Assembly (NCBI RefSeq): GCF_000482505.1
Contig: NZ_AXVL01000017.1
Coordinates: 1 to 64,000, forward strand
From: Leptotrichia trevisanii DSM 22070
GTDB lineage: Bacteria > Fusobacteriota > Fusobacteriia > Fusobacteriales > Leptotrichiaceae
DNA: 64,000 nt
Direction of reading: 5' to 3'
The position numbers and the translations under genes are program-made. The notes under the pieces are model-generated. The model ran no database searches. It saw only the letters and a program-made list of their open reading frames with translations, and was not told where the DNA came from. How positions within the stretch are numbered: the first letter of the stretch is position 1; the number at the start of each line of letters is the position of its first letter. Positions 55,976-64,000 of the stretch are shown one piece after another.

Positions 55976-57337
55976 CTAACCATCAATTTCCATCTTTTTC
56001 AAATCATTTGCAATCTCATGAGCTACCCTTGATACACTTCCAGCTCCCATGAATACATAAGTATTTCCACTATTTCTATCATTTTTTATAATGTCTTCTA
56101 TTTCTTCCTGAGTTTGCACTCTGACATTTCCTCCAATTTTTTCTGCAAGCGATTCTGAAGTTACACCATAAGTGTTATCTTCACTTGCTGCATATATTGG
56201 AAGTAGAATCAAGTCATCGGCATCTTTTAATGAATTTACGAAATCATCAAAGAAAAATTTTGTACGGCTGTATCGGTGAGGCTGGAAAATTACTGTTACT
56301 TTACCTTTTTCAGTATTGTGTGCCGCATTAATTGTTACTTTTACTTCTGTCGGATGATGTGCGTAATCATCAATTATTCTCAAATTATTGTCATAAATAA
56401 CTTGGTATCTTCTGTTTGCACCTTTAAATTTTAAGATTCTCTCTTTTACTTTTTTCATATTACATTTAAACTCATGGGCAAAATAAATTACCGGAAGTGA
56501 ATTTGCAACATTATGATCTCCAGGAATGCTCAAGCTGAATGTCCCCAAATCCTCACCTTTTTTCACAACTTCAAAACTTGTTATTCCATCCTCCACTCTT
56601 ATATTTTTGGCAAAAATATCAGCTGTTTCGTCTTTTATACTGTACCAGACTACATTTTTATTTTTTATATTAAGCCCAACTTTTTCAACAGTATCTTTAC
56701 AAAGAATAGCAATTTTTTCTGTACTGTCAATAAACTGCTCAAATGATTTCTTTATATTTTCAAAAGTTCCGTGATGATCCAAGTGATCAGCTTCCACATT
56801 TGTTACAACAGAATATTTTGGTTTTATGTATAAAAATGAATTGTCACTTTCATCGGCTTCGGCAATAAAATATTCTGAATTACCAATCTGACTGTTACTG
56901 CTTATTTCTGGAATAATTCCTCCAACTACTATAAATGGCTCCTTTTCCAAAAGTGCCACACTCATCATTGAGCTTGTAGTAGTCTTCCCGTGAGTTCCTG
57001 CCACAGCGATTCCATCGAATCTGTTCATTATTTCAGCAAGCAGCTCTCCTCTTTTTATTTTTTTTATATTATTATCAACGATATATTTATATTCTGGATT
57101 TGTTTCTCTTATTGCTGTAGAATATACGAATAAATCTATTCCCTTGTCCTTTACATTTTCTTCCACTTGCCCTATATAAACTTTTATCCCCATATCTTCC
57201 ATATCTTTAGTTACAGGCTTTCTTTCTAAATCTGAACCTGCCACATTAAATCCGTCCGCTGCCAAAATTTTTGCAAGTCCACTCATTCCAATTCCGTTTA
57301 TTCCGCTAAAATATACGTTATTTACTTTTGTTAGCAT
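55976..57337 (-). CDS. murC: UDP-N-acetylmuramate--L-alanine ligase
   Basis: 453 aa from the ATG at 57337, which has an ideal GGAGG; an ATG four codons upstream lacks one. Motifs: NNVYFSGINGIGMSGLAKIL, the ATP loop VAGTHGKTTTSSM, EADESDNSFLYIKP, DDYAHHPTEVK and FQPHRYSRTKFF. Adds L-Ala to UDP-MurNAc. Between murG and murB. Confidence 0.97.
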   Translation of the reverse strand: MLTKVNNVYFSGINGIGMSGLAKILAADGFNVAGSDLERKPVTKDMEDMGIKVYIGQVEENVKDKGIDLFVYSTAIRETNPEYKYIVDNNIKKIKRGELLAEIMNRFDGIAVAGTHGKTTTSSMMSVALLEKEPFIVVGGIIPEISSNSQIGNSEYFIAEADESDNSFLYIKPKYSVVTNVEADHLDHHGTFENIKKSFEQFIDSTEKIAILCKDTVEKVGLNIKNKNVVWYSIKDETADIFAKNIRVEDGITSFEVVKKGEDLGTFSLSIPGDHNVANSLPVIYFAHEFKCNMKKVKERILKFKGANRRYQVIYDNNLRIIDDYAHHPTEVKVTINAAHNTEKGKVTVIFQPHRYSRTKFFFDDFVNSLKDADDLILLPIYAASEDNTYGVTSESLAEKIGGNVRVQTQEEIEDIIKNDRNSGNTYVFMGAGSVSRVAHEIANDLKKMEIDG

Positions 57338-57377
57338 AATTTCCTCCAAATTTTCTTTTCCTTGTTAGTTTATTTAT

Positions 57378-58427
57378 TTAAATTCCCATTTCTTTTACTA
57401 TTATTTCCGCTGAATTGCCTTTTTTCAAGGTTTTTACATTTTCACTCATAAATTCCAGCATTGATACCTGTCGCACTATTGACAATGCTTCATCTATCGC
57501 TTTTTCTGCTGTTTCATTTGTAAATATTTTTGCACCATTCGCATATTCCAGCACATCTGCATTTTCCTTTTGTCCAACAAAGTCGTATGGAATCAATACT
57601 GACGGTTTTTCCAGCTGGATAAGTTCAGAAATTGTTGAGGCTCCAGCACGGCAGATTACAATATCAGAAGCCGCCATCAATTCTGGAACATTTTCAAAAT
57701 ATGGTTCAACTACCGCTGTTCCAAAATCTCTTATTCTGTAAGTCGATGCTTCATAGTTATCTTTTCCTGTCGCCCAGAATAATCGTATTCTCTTATCTTC
57801 CATTATCGTTTTCCATTTTTTCACAATTGCTTCATTTATATTCTTGGCACCAAGGCTTCCACCTATTACAAGAATAACTCTCTCGTCATCCTTTATTCCG
57901 AGTTTCCGTCTTTCCTCCTGTTTATTTTTCTCATAAAAATCTTCCCTTAATGGATTTCCAGTCACAACAAACTTATTTTTATATTTTTCCTTAATACTTT
58001 CGAGTGTATTTTCAAAAGCGATAAATACCTTTTTTGCCCCTTTATAAAACCATTTGTTAGCCTGCCCCATTGTATGATTCTGTTCCTGCAGATAATATGG
58101 TATTCGTAACACATTAGCCGCTATTAGCACCGGTATTGTTATATAATTCCCAAATGCTATAATCTTTGTAGGCTTTTCCTTTTTTAACAGTTTTATTACA
58201 CCCGCCGTTGCAGTTATCATCTTAAATCCTGATTTTATACTTCTTAATGGCAGCACATCAAGCCCTATAAATCTAAAATTTTCATTTGGAACAATATCCT
58301 TTTCCATTCTATGTTTTGTTCCAATAAATAGCGTATCTATACCTTTTTCCCTAACTTTTTTTGCGATTGACAAGGCTGGGTAAATATGTCCGCCTGTTCC
58401 TCCCGTAGTAAATACTACTTTTTCCAT
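57378..58427 (-). CDS. murG: UDP-GlcNAc--lipid I GlcNAc transferase MurG
   Basis: 349 aa, GT-B fold, membrane-associated. FTTGGTGGHIYPALSIAKKV at the N-terminus, YYLQEQNHTMGQANKW, VIGGSLGAKNINEAI, and the donor site ICRAGASTISELIQLEKPSV. Makes lipid II from lipid I. Between ftsW and murC. Confidence 0.97.
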   Translation of the reverse strand: MEKVVFTTGGTGGHIYPALSIAKKVREKGIDTLFIGTKHRMEKDIVPNENFRFIGLDVLPLRSIKSGFKMITATAGVIKLLKKEKPTKIIAFGNYITIPVLIAANVLRIPYYLQEQNHTMGQANKWFYKGAKKVFIAFENTLESIKEKYKNKFVVTGNPLREDFYEKNKQEERRKLGIKDDERVILVIGGSLGAKNINEAIVKKWKTIMEDKRIRLFWATGKDNYEASTYRIRDFGTAVVEPYFENVPELMAASDIVICRAGASTISELIQLEKPSVLIPYDFVGQKENADVLEYANGAKIFTNETAEKAIDEALSIVRQVSMLEFMSENVKTLKKGNSAEIIVKEMGI

Positions 58428-58476
58428 TTTCGTTTTCCCTCTCGTTTTTATTTATTATTCAAAATTTATTTTATTT

Positions 58477-59613
58477 CTACATCATATAATCCATTTCCCG
58501 CATTTTATCAAGGTTGCTTCCCATTTCCTGCCTGTATAACGCCCGCAATATATTATAAACAATTCCTAATGTCATCATAACTACTATCATTGTACTTCCT
58601 CCGTAACTCATCATTGGAAGAGGAATTCCTGTAGAAGGTATCAGCTGGCTTGCAACCGCTACGTTTCCTATTATCTGTGTGGCAAACATTATAAAAATAC
58701 CACTTAATAGATATTTTGCATACAAATCCTTTATTTTTCTCAATGCAATCCCTATTATAATTAACAAGGCCGCATATAATCCCAATAAAAACAAGACTCC
58801 CAAAAATCCATTTTCCTCAGCAAACCCTGAAAAAACATAATCTGTATGTATTTCTGGCAAAAAATTATATTTTTGCAACCCATTTCCATAAAATCTTCCA
58901 CTAACTTTTCCATTCGCTATGGCAATCAGCGATTCTGCAGTCTGCCCTCCGCCGTCTTTAGATTTATATTCAACAAGCCTGTTTACCCTATATCCAACCT
59001 TTGTTATCGCAAGCCACCCTCCGATTCCAATTATTGCTGAATAAGTCGAAATTATTGAAAATTTTACTTCCGCAATGAATAAATAAGTCAATGCTATTAT
59101 TGTAATTTGCGCCGTACTGCTAAATGCCTTTTCAAATAAAATAAGAAACATATATATAAATGAACTTATCATCATAATTCCACTTGTTATCTTAGGAAAT
59201 TTTTTTATTTTATTTCGTGTCTTAAATGTGTAAGCAAGCGTTGATAACGTAATAATTAAAAATAATTTAGCAAATTCTGAAGGCTGAAGCAATATTACCC
59301 GCAAATCAATCCAACGTTTTGCCCCATTTACCGTTTTTCCCGCCAACAACACTAATATAAGTCCAAAAGCCCCTATAACATACAAATATTTTGCTATATC
59401 CTTATATTTTTTATAATTTACATTAGCTGTAAATGCAAACAATCCCCAGCCTACCACTAGCCATATTGCCTGCCGCATTAAAAAATAATAGCTTTTTCCA
59501 TATTCCTTCTGTCCTTTTGGAAAACTAAGACTTGCTATAGTTATAAGACTCAATGCTGAAAGTATTATAATTACAATTATAAAACTCGTTCCCAATATTT
59601 TTTTACTATTCAC
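58477..59613 (-). CDS. ftsW: FtsW-type SEDS glycosyltransferase
   Basis: 378 aa, ten membrane helices. SEDS motifs GAKRWIDLRVILLQPSEFAK and LPEIHTDYVFSGFAEENGFLG-like loop (LPEIHTDYVFSGFAEENGFL), and PLPMMSYGGSTMIVVMMTLG. Polymerises lipid II at the septum with a class B PBP. Its place between murD and murG marks it as FtsW rather than RodA. Confidence 0.93.
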   Translation of the reverse strand: MNSKKILGTSFIIVIIILSALSLITIASLSFPKGQKEYGKSYYFLMRQAIWLVVGWGLFAFTANVNYKKYKDIAKYLYVIGAFGLILVLLAGKTVNGAKRWIDLRVILLQPSEFAKLFLIITLSTLAYTFKTRNKIKKFPKITSGIMMISSFIYMFLILFEKAFSSTAQITIIALTYLFIAEVKFSIISTYSAIIGIGGWLAITKVGYRVNRLVEYKSKDGGGQTAESLIAIANGKVSGRFYGNGLQKYNFLPEIHTDYVFSGFAEENGFLGVLFLLGLYAALLIIIGIALRKIKDLYAKYLLSGIFIMFATQIIGNVAVASQLIPSTGIPLPMMSYGGSTMIVVMMTLGIVYNILRALYRQEMGSNLDKMREMDYMM

Positions 59614-59651
59614 TTTTTTCTCCTAAATTACATTTTTCCAAAAAATAAAAA

Positions 59652-61031
59652 TTATTTTCCTATAATTTTTTGTGTCAATTCCTTAAATACTTTTCCCCTA
59701 TGTTCAAAACTCTTAAATTGGCAAAAACTAGATGTCGCAGGTGAAAACAGCACTGTCTGATTTTGGGAAAAATCCACATTTTCCTTCAAATAATTCAATA
59801 CATTTTCAACCGTTTCCAAATTCTTATAATTCTTATACCCAATTTTTTCCATATCATCTATCAAAAGCTGAGCATTATCCCCAATCAGATAAACAAAGTC
59901 AACTTTCTCCTTAACTCTTTCAATCAGAGGCATATTATCAATTTTCTTGTCATCTCCGCCTAAAATCATAATAATCGAATTATTAAACGAATCAATAGCC
60001 TTTAATGTCGATTCCACATTTGTCCCCTTAGAATCATTAATAAACGTTGTATTCCCTTTTACAAAAAAGTTTTCAAGCCTATGCTCCAACGCATTTGTTG
60101 ATTTCAAAAATTCAATCAGCTTTTTATTTTCCACATTTAATATTTTCGCCGAACTTATCAAAAATAACATATTTTCCAAATTATGTCTACCCTTTAATGA
60201 TAATTCTTCCGTTTTCATCAAAATTTCTGAAACTTCATCAATTTTTTCACCAAAATTCTGAACTTCGTCAATTCGTTTATTCAAATCCTTCATTATACGA
60301 ATATCATTTTCATAAACAAAAACTGTTCCCTTTGTCTCTGTACTCAAATACACCTTTTGAGCCTTTATTTTCTCTTTTATCTCATTTCTTTCATACAACT
60401 TCGCAAAAACTTCATCATCCAGATTAATCAGCGCAAAATCATTTTCTGTCTGCTTATTAAAAATCGCAAACTTTGTAATATAGTAATCTTCCACCGTATC
60501 ATACCGTGTCAGATGATCAGGTGTCAAATTAATTATCCCGGCGATATTTGAATGAATCTGCGGATTATTTTCCAATTGGTAGCTGCTAAGCTCCAGCACA
60601 ACATAATCCAGTTCTTCCTCATCAGCCACCAGTTTTGCAAATGAAAAACCTGCATTCCCGGCAAGTTTCGCACGAAATCCAGCAAAATTAAGTAATTCAG
60701 CCATTTTAGTAGATGTTGTAGTTTTCCCGTTTGTCCCAGTAAATGAAATAATCTTTATATTTTTATCCACATATTTATAAGCCAAATCAATTTCTGAAAT
60801 AATCTTAACATCCTTTTCCTTCGCAACTTTCAAAAGCTCCGCCTTCCAAGGAATCCCTGGACTTTTCACAACAAATTCAATTTTTTCTTCATTCAAAATC
60901 CTAACTCCCTCTTCTGACGACATTGCAACCTTATCATCTATCAAATATACTTCATATCCATTTTTTTCCAGCAGTTCCTTCGCACCAAGTCCACTTAACC
61001 CAGCACCAAATACAATTCCCTTTTTATCCAT
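59652..61031 (-). CDS. murD: UDP-N-acetylmuramoylalanine--D-glutamate ligase
   Basis: 459 aa. Rossmann start GIVFGAGLSGLGAKELLEKN, ATP loop SFTGTNGKTTTSTKMAELLN, ELSSYQLENNPQIHSNIAGI, NLTPDHLTRYDTVEDYY and INDSKGTNVESTLKAI. Adds D-Glu. It lies after the MITE-like insertion that separates it from mraY. Confidence 0.97.
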   Translation of the reverse strand: MDKKGIVFGAGLSGLGAKELLEKNGYEVYLIDDKVAMSSEEGVRILNEEKIEFVVKSPGIPWKAELLKVAKEKDVKIISEIDLAYKYVDKNIKIISFTGTNGKTTTSTKMAELLNFAGFRAKLAGNAGFSFAKLVADEEELDYVVLELSSYQLENNPQIHSNIAGIINLTPDHLTRYDTVEDYYITKFAIFNKQTENDFALINLDDEVFAKLYERNEIKEKIKAQKVYLSTETKGTVFVYENDIRIMKDLNKRIDEVQNFGEKIDEVSEILMKTEELSLKGRHNLENMLFLISSAKILNVENKKLIEFLKSTNALEHRLENFFVKGNTTFINDSKGTNVESTLKAIDSFNNSIIMILGGDDKKIDNMPLIERVKEKVDFVYLIGDNAQLLIDDMEKIGYKNYKNLETVENVLNYLKENVDFSQNQTVLFSPATSSFCQFKSFEHRGKVFKELTQKIIGK

Positions 61032-61081
61032 GTGATTTTTTCCTCTCTTTTTTATACAATTTTATAAATGTTAATTAATCC

Positions 61082-61284
61082 TAAGTATTTAACTAAGTAG
61101 TTTTTCTATTTTAAAGATGTTTATTAATAACTATTTTTTATTATATATTTTAATTTTTTTAACGTAAGGGTATCAGACGCCATGCCCTTACAATTTTGCT
61201 TAGTAATATTAAAATAACTTTTGTAATTAAAATTAAAAGTGTCGTGATTTTTTGAAAATAAAAAATAGCTTAGTTGAATACTTA
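61082..61284. mobile_element. MITE-like element between mraY and murD
   Basis: Terminal inverted repeats TAAGTATTTAACTAAG (61082-61097) and CTTAGTTGAATACTTA (61269-61284) match at 15 of 16 positions. Similarity continues inward as T-rich sequence for about 15 nt. The 203-bp segment has no open frame and contains a GC-rich inverted repeat GTAAGGG/CCCTTAC (61164-61170 with 61185-61191). It breaks an otherwise compact dcw cluster. No target-site duplication was confirmed. Confidence 0.55.
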
Positions 61285-61363
61285 AAAAATAAATTTATTA
61301 TATTCTTATTTACAATTTCATTTTTTATGAAATAATAAATAAAAACATAATTTTAATTAGTTT

Positions 61364-61383
61364 GCAGGGGAAAAATCCCCTGC
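61364..61383 (-). repeat. GC-rich palindrome after mraY
   Basis: GCAGGGGA-AAAA-TCCCCTGC, a perfect 8-bp GC-rich stem with a 4-nt loop, 9 nt after the mraY stop. The minus-strand U-tract is absent. It could be a 3' stabilising hairpin or a weak terminator. Confidence 0.65.
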
Positions 61384-61391
61384 TTTATTAT

Positions 61392-62480
61392 TTATCTTAA
61401 TTTCAAAATTACAAATGTTAATAGACATGTCATTATTGAAACAATCCAGAATCTTATTGTAACTTTTGTTTCAGGAAGTCCTAGTAGTTCAAAGTGATGG
61501 TGAATTGGGGCCATCTTGAATACCCGTTTTCCAAAAGTTTTAAAATGCCAGACTTGAATCATAACTGACAAGGCCTCCATAATAAATATAAATCCAGCAA
61601 TTGGCAATAATAATTCCTGTTTTATGAAAATAACGATAATTCCTAAAATTCCTCCCAGTGTCAGAGAGCCAGTATCTCCCATAAATACTTGCGCCGGATA
61701 AAAATTGTACCATAAAAAACCAATTAACGCACCTATTACCGAAGCTAGATAAACTGTTATTTCTGATACTTCTGGAATATGATACAGATTTAAATATTTT
61801 GCATAATTATGGTGTCCTGTCAAATATGTTATTATAAGAAGCGTAATACTTACCACAATTATTGGCCCACTCACAAGTCCGTCCAGTCCATCCGTCAAAT
61901 TTACCGCATTTGAAGAGCCGATTATTACAAATGACACAAAAATAAAAAACAGGACTGGTGTTATGTATATATACGAATTTTTTATTAACGGATTTATTAT
62001 CGAAAAATCAATTGTCTTATTAACAAGTCCAAATTTATACACAAAGCCAAATGTTAATGCTGTGATTATAAGTTGTCCCAATATTTTTTTCTTTCCAGAA
62101 AGTCCACTTTTATGTCTTGTTAATTTCAGGTAATCATCATAAAATCCAATTGTTGTAAATAAAATTGTAATTACAAACAGAAATACAATAAATTTATTTG
62201 TAAAGTTGCCAGCAACTGCTGTTGCAAATAAAATTGCTCCAATTATTAGAAGCCCTCCCATTGTAGGTGTTCCCGACTTGTCAAAATGCGATTTAGGCCC
62301 TTCCTCCCTTGCCGTATCTCCATATTTTTTCTTTTTAAGCCAGGCAATGAACGGTTTCCCTAAAATTAACATAAACAAAAACGCAATCATAAACGCCACA
62401 GACGCTCTTAGCATTATTGATTTAAAAATACGTAAAACTCTCCAGTTATTTATAAATAACTCTTGCAGTAAATATAACAT
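61392..62480 (-). CDS. mraY: Phospho-N-acetylmuramoyl-pentapeptide transferase MraY
   Basis: 362 aa, ten membrane helices; makes lipid I on undecaprenyl phosphate. KSHFDKSGTPTMGGLLII, NLTDGLDGLVSGPI, VFMGDTGSLTLGG, and MAPIHHHFELLGLPETKVTI are canonical. Between murF and the insertion. Confidence 0.97.
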   Translation of the reverse strand: MLYLLQELFINNWRVLRIFKSIMLRASVAFMIAFLFMLILGKPFIAWLKKKKYGDTAREEGPKSHFDKSGTPTMGGLLIIGAILFATAVAGNFTNKFIVFLFVITILFTTIGFYDDYLKLTRHKSGLSGKKKILGQLIITALTFGFVYKFGLVNKTIDFSIINPLIKNSYIYITPVLFFIFVSFVIIGSSNAVNLTDGLDGLVSGPIIVVSITLLIITYLTGHHNYAKYLNLYHIPEVSEITVYLASVIGALIGFLWYNFYPAQVFMGDTGSLTLGGILGIIVIFIKQELLLPIAGFIFIMEALSVMIQVWHFKTFGKRVFKMAPIHHHFELLGLPETKVTIRFWIVSIMTCLLTFVILKLR

Positions 62481-62571
62481 TCTTTATTATAGAATTTTTT
62501 TACTCATAATCCATACTCAAACAAATTATATAACAATAAAAAAACTCTTCTCCTTTCTTTGTTTAAAATAT

Positions 62572-63966
62572 TTATTTTTCTATGATTTCTTCTAATCTCA
62601 TTCCCCGTGATGCTTTTAACAGCACTACCTTTTCTCCAGAAATCTGTCCTATTTTTTCCTTTATTTCTTCCTTTTCATCAAAATGTCCAAATTCCCTGTT
62701 TTTCAGGTTCTCATTTTTTAAATTCCCATTGTCCACATTTTCCTTTATTTTTTCAAATAGACTTTTCATCCTTTCTCCGAACAAATAAAGTTTGTCAAAT
62801 TTTGTATTTTTTATTGTATTAAAAAGATTGCTATGAAGTTCCAGCTCATTTTCCCCCAGTTCCAACATATCCCCCAGAACAACGACTTTTTGTCTATCGT
62901 TATATATCTGGGAAAATGTTTCAAGTGATTTCTCCATAGACATTGGACTTGCATTATAGGCATCGTTAATATATGTTGTGTCGCCGTTTTCAATTATTTG
63001 AAATCGCATTCCAGTCAAGCCAATATTTTTCACAGCTTCACCTATTATTTTATCTTCCATTCCGAATTGTTTAGCCACAGCAATTGCCATAACTAAGTTT
63101 AATACATTGTGTTCTCCCAGAACATTCGTTTTATAATTTCTCTCAACTGTGCTTTGACAAGTTTTTCCAAAATATTTCAGAAAAAAATCAGTCCCGCTTT
63201 CGTTAAAATGAACGTCTCCATAATAAAAATCAGACGTTTTATCCCTAAACTCATTATTTCCCAAATTCAAAGCCCTTACAACTTCAATATTTTCAGCTTT
63301 CACATTTTTTAAATATTCATCATCGCCATTGATTACGAGCGTATTTTTAATATACGGGATAATTTCCGTTTTTGCCAAAAATACATTTTCCTTCGTTTTC
63401 AGAAATTCCAGATGTGATTCACCAATGTTGGTAATAACATTAATATCAGGCAATGCAATCTGTCCCAGCAGATCAATTTCCCCAAAGCCGCTCATCCCCA
63501 TTTCCAGAATGATAAACTCATCATCTTTTTCAGCACGCAACAAAGTGAAGGGCAGTCCAATATGATTATTGTAATTCCCTTCAGTCTTTTTTCCTTTATA
63601 TTTTTGTGAAAGCAGGTGGTAAATCATGTCCTTTACAGTCGTTTTCCCGTTGCTCCCCGTAATTCCTATTACTTTTATATCTAAATTCTTTCGCCATTCT
63701 CTGGCAAAATTTTGCAGAAACACAACACTGTCCTTTACAAAAAATGCACGATCAGCATACTTTTCATCAATTTCCACAGCTTCACTGTCATAAACAGCCA
63801 AAGCCCCTTTTTCCAATGCTTCATTAACAAAATTGTTCCCGCCTCTGATGGCAACAAAAACATCATTTTCATCAAGTTCCTTTGAATTAATAGAAACTTT
63901 ATTTATCTCAAAATCTGATATTTTCCCTTTGTTAAAGAAACTTTGAAACACTTCACTTTTATTCAT
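62572..63966 (-). CDS. murF: UDP-N-acetylmuramoyl-tripeptide--D-alanyl-D-alanine ligase
   Basis: 464 aa. N-terminal VSINSKELDENDVFVAIRGG, ATP loop GITGSNGKTTVKDMIYHLLS, GNYNNHIGLPFTLLRA, EMGMSGFGEIDLLGQIALPD, and DAYNASPMSMEKSLETF are canonical. TTGGAG precedes the ATG. First dcw gene in the window; its promoter and any earlier genes lie outside. Confidence 0.97.
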   Translation of the reverse strand: MNKSEVFQSFFNKGKISDFEINKVSINSKELDENDVFVAIRGGNNFVNEALEKGALAVYDSEAVEIDEKYADRAFFVKDSVVFLQNFAREWRKNLDIKVIGITGSNGKTTVKDMIYHLLSQKYKGKKTEGNYNNHIGLPFTLLRAEKDDEFIILEMGMSGFGEIDLLGQIALPDINVITNIGESHLEFLKTKENVFLAKTEIIPYIKNTLVINGDDEYLKNVKAENIEVVRALNLGNNEFRDKTSDFYYGDVHFNESGTDFFLKYFGKTCQSTVERNYKTNVLGEHNVLNLVMAIAVAKQFGMEDKIIGEAVKNIGLTGMRFQIIENGDTTYINDAYNASPMSMEKSLETFSQIYNDRQKVVVLGDMLELGENELELHSNLFNTIKNTKFDKLYLFGERMKSLFEKIKENVDNGNLKNENLKNREFGHFDEKEEIKEKIGQISGEKVVLLKASRGMRLEEIIEK

Positions 63967-64000
63967 AAAATTTCTCCAAATTCTTATCTAATTTAATACT

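Overview
The window is low-GC DNA from a Gram-negative-type bacterium, most likely Leptotrichia or a close relative (Fusobacteriota). The reasons are the very AT-rich composition, TTGACA/TATAAT promoters with 17-nt spacers, strong GGAGG ribosome binding sites, a beta-barrel outer-membrane protein next to an otherwise Firmicute-like gene repertoire, a long L15, and a DNPR-type MurE. The genus is an inference from gene content, not from a database search.

Layout. 1-10.1 kb (minus strand): TM2 protein, YbaB/EbfC, a five-tRNA operon (Glu-Val-Asp-Thr-Tyr), YigZ/IMPACT, two tandem paralogous secreted proteins, a site-2 protease, a nuclease fragment, an amphipathic-repeat protein, glmS with a glmS ribozyme leader, a frameshifted small secreted protein, and murE. 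10.2-17.4 kb (plus strand): a three-tRNA operon (Leu, fMet, Met), an ABM monooxygenase, a PpiC-type lipoprotein, a large membrane-anchored coiled-coil protein, a PhnC-PhnE-PhnE ABC transporter without PhnD, a YARHG remnant and an SH3-like protein. 17.5-35.1 kb (minus strand): the fused str-S10-spc ribosomal cluster from rpsL to secY. It is interrupted between tuf and rpsJ by an outer-membrane protein gene flanked by an exact 80-bp duplication of the tuf 3' end.

35.4-51.5 kb is an accessory stretch, mostly on the minus strand. It holds a frameshifted AlbA/ATPase regulator, an N-acetylmuramoyl-alanine amidase, CstA (+), a frameshifted C45-type amidohydrolase, a DUF333 protein, a PAP2 phosphatase (+), a Sel1/TPR gene with an in-frame amber codon, a Fic protein, a two-TM protein, an ABC-F ATPase, an unknown protein, an MFS transporter, CrcB/FluC, a DUF937 protein and a lipoprotein. 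51.7-52.8 kb is rpsF-ssb-rpsR. 53.0-64 kb is part of the dcw cluster: murF-mraY-[MITE-like insertion]-murD-ftsW-murG-murC-murB-ftsQ-ftsZ, with no ftsA between ftsQ and ftsZ.

The genes mainly serve translation and peptidoglycan synthesis. glmS feeds UDP-GlcNAc precursors under ribozyme control; MurB-G and MraY build lipid II; FtsW/Q/Z direct division; the amidase remodels the wall. The most notable features are the tuf/porin rearrangement, the repeated single-base homopolymer frameshifts (three loci, four sites), the amber-split Sel1/TPR gene beside a self-inhibited Fic protein, the MITE-like element in dcw, and the clear glmS ribozyme.
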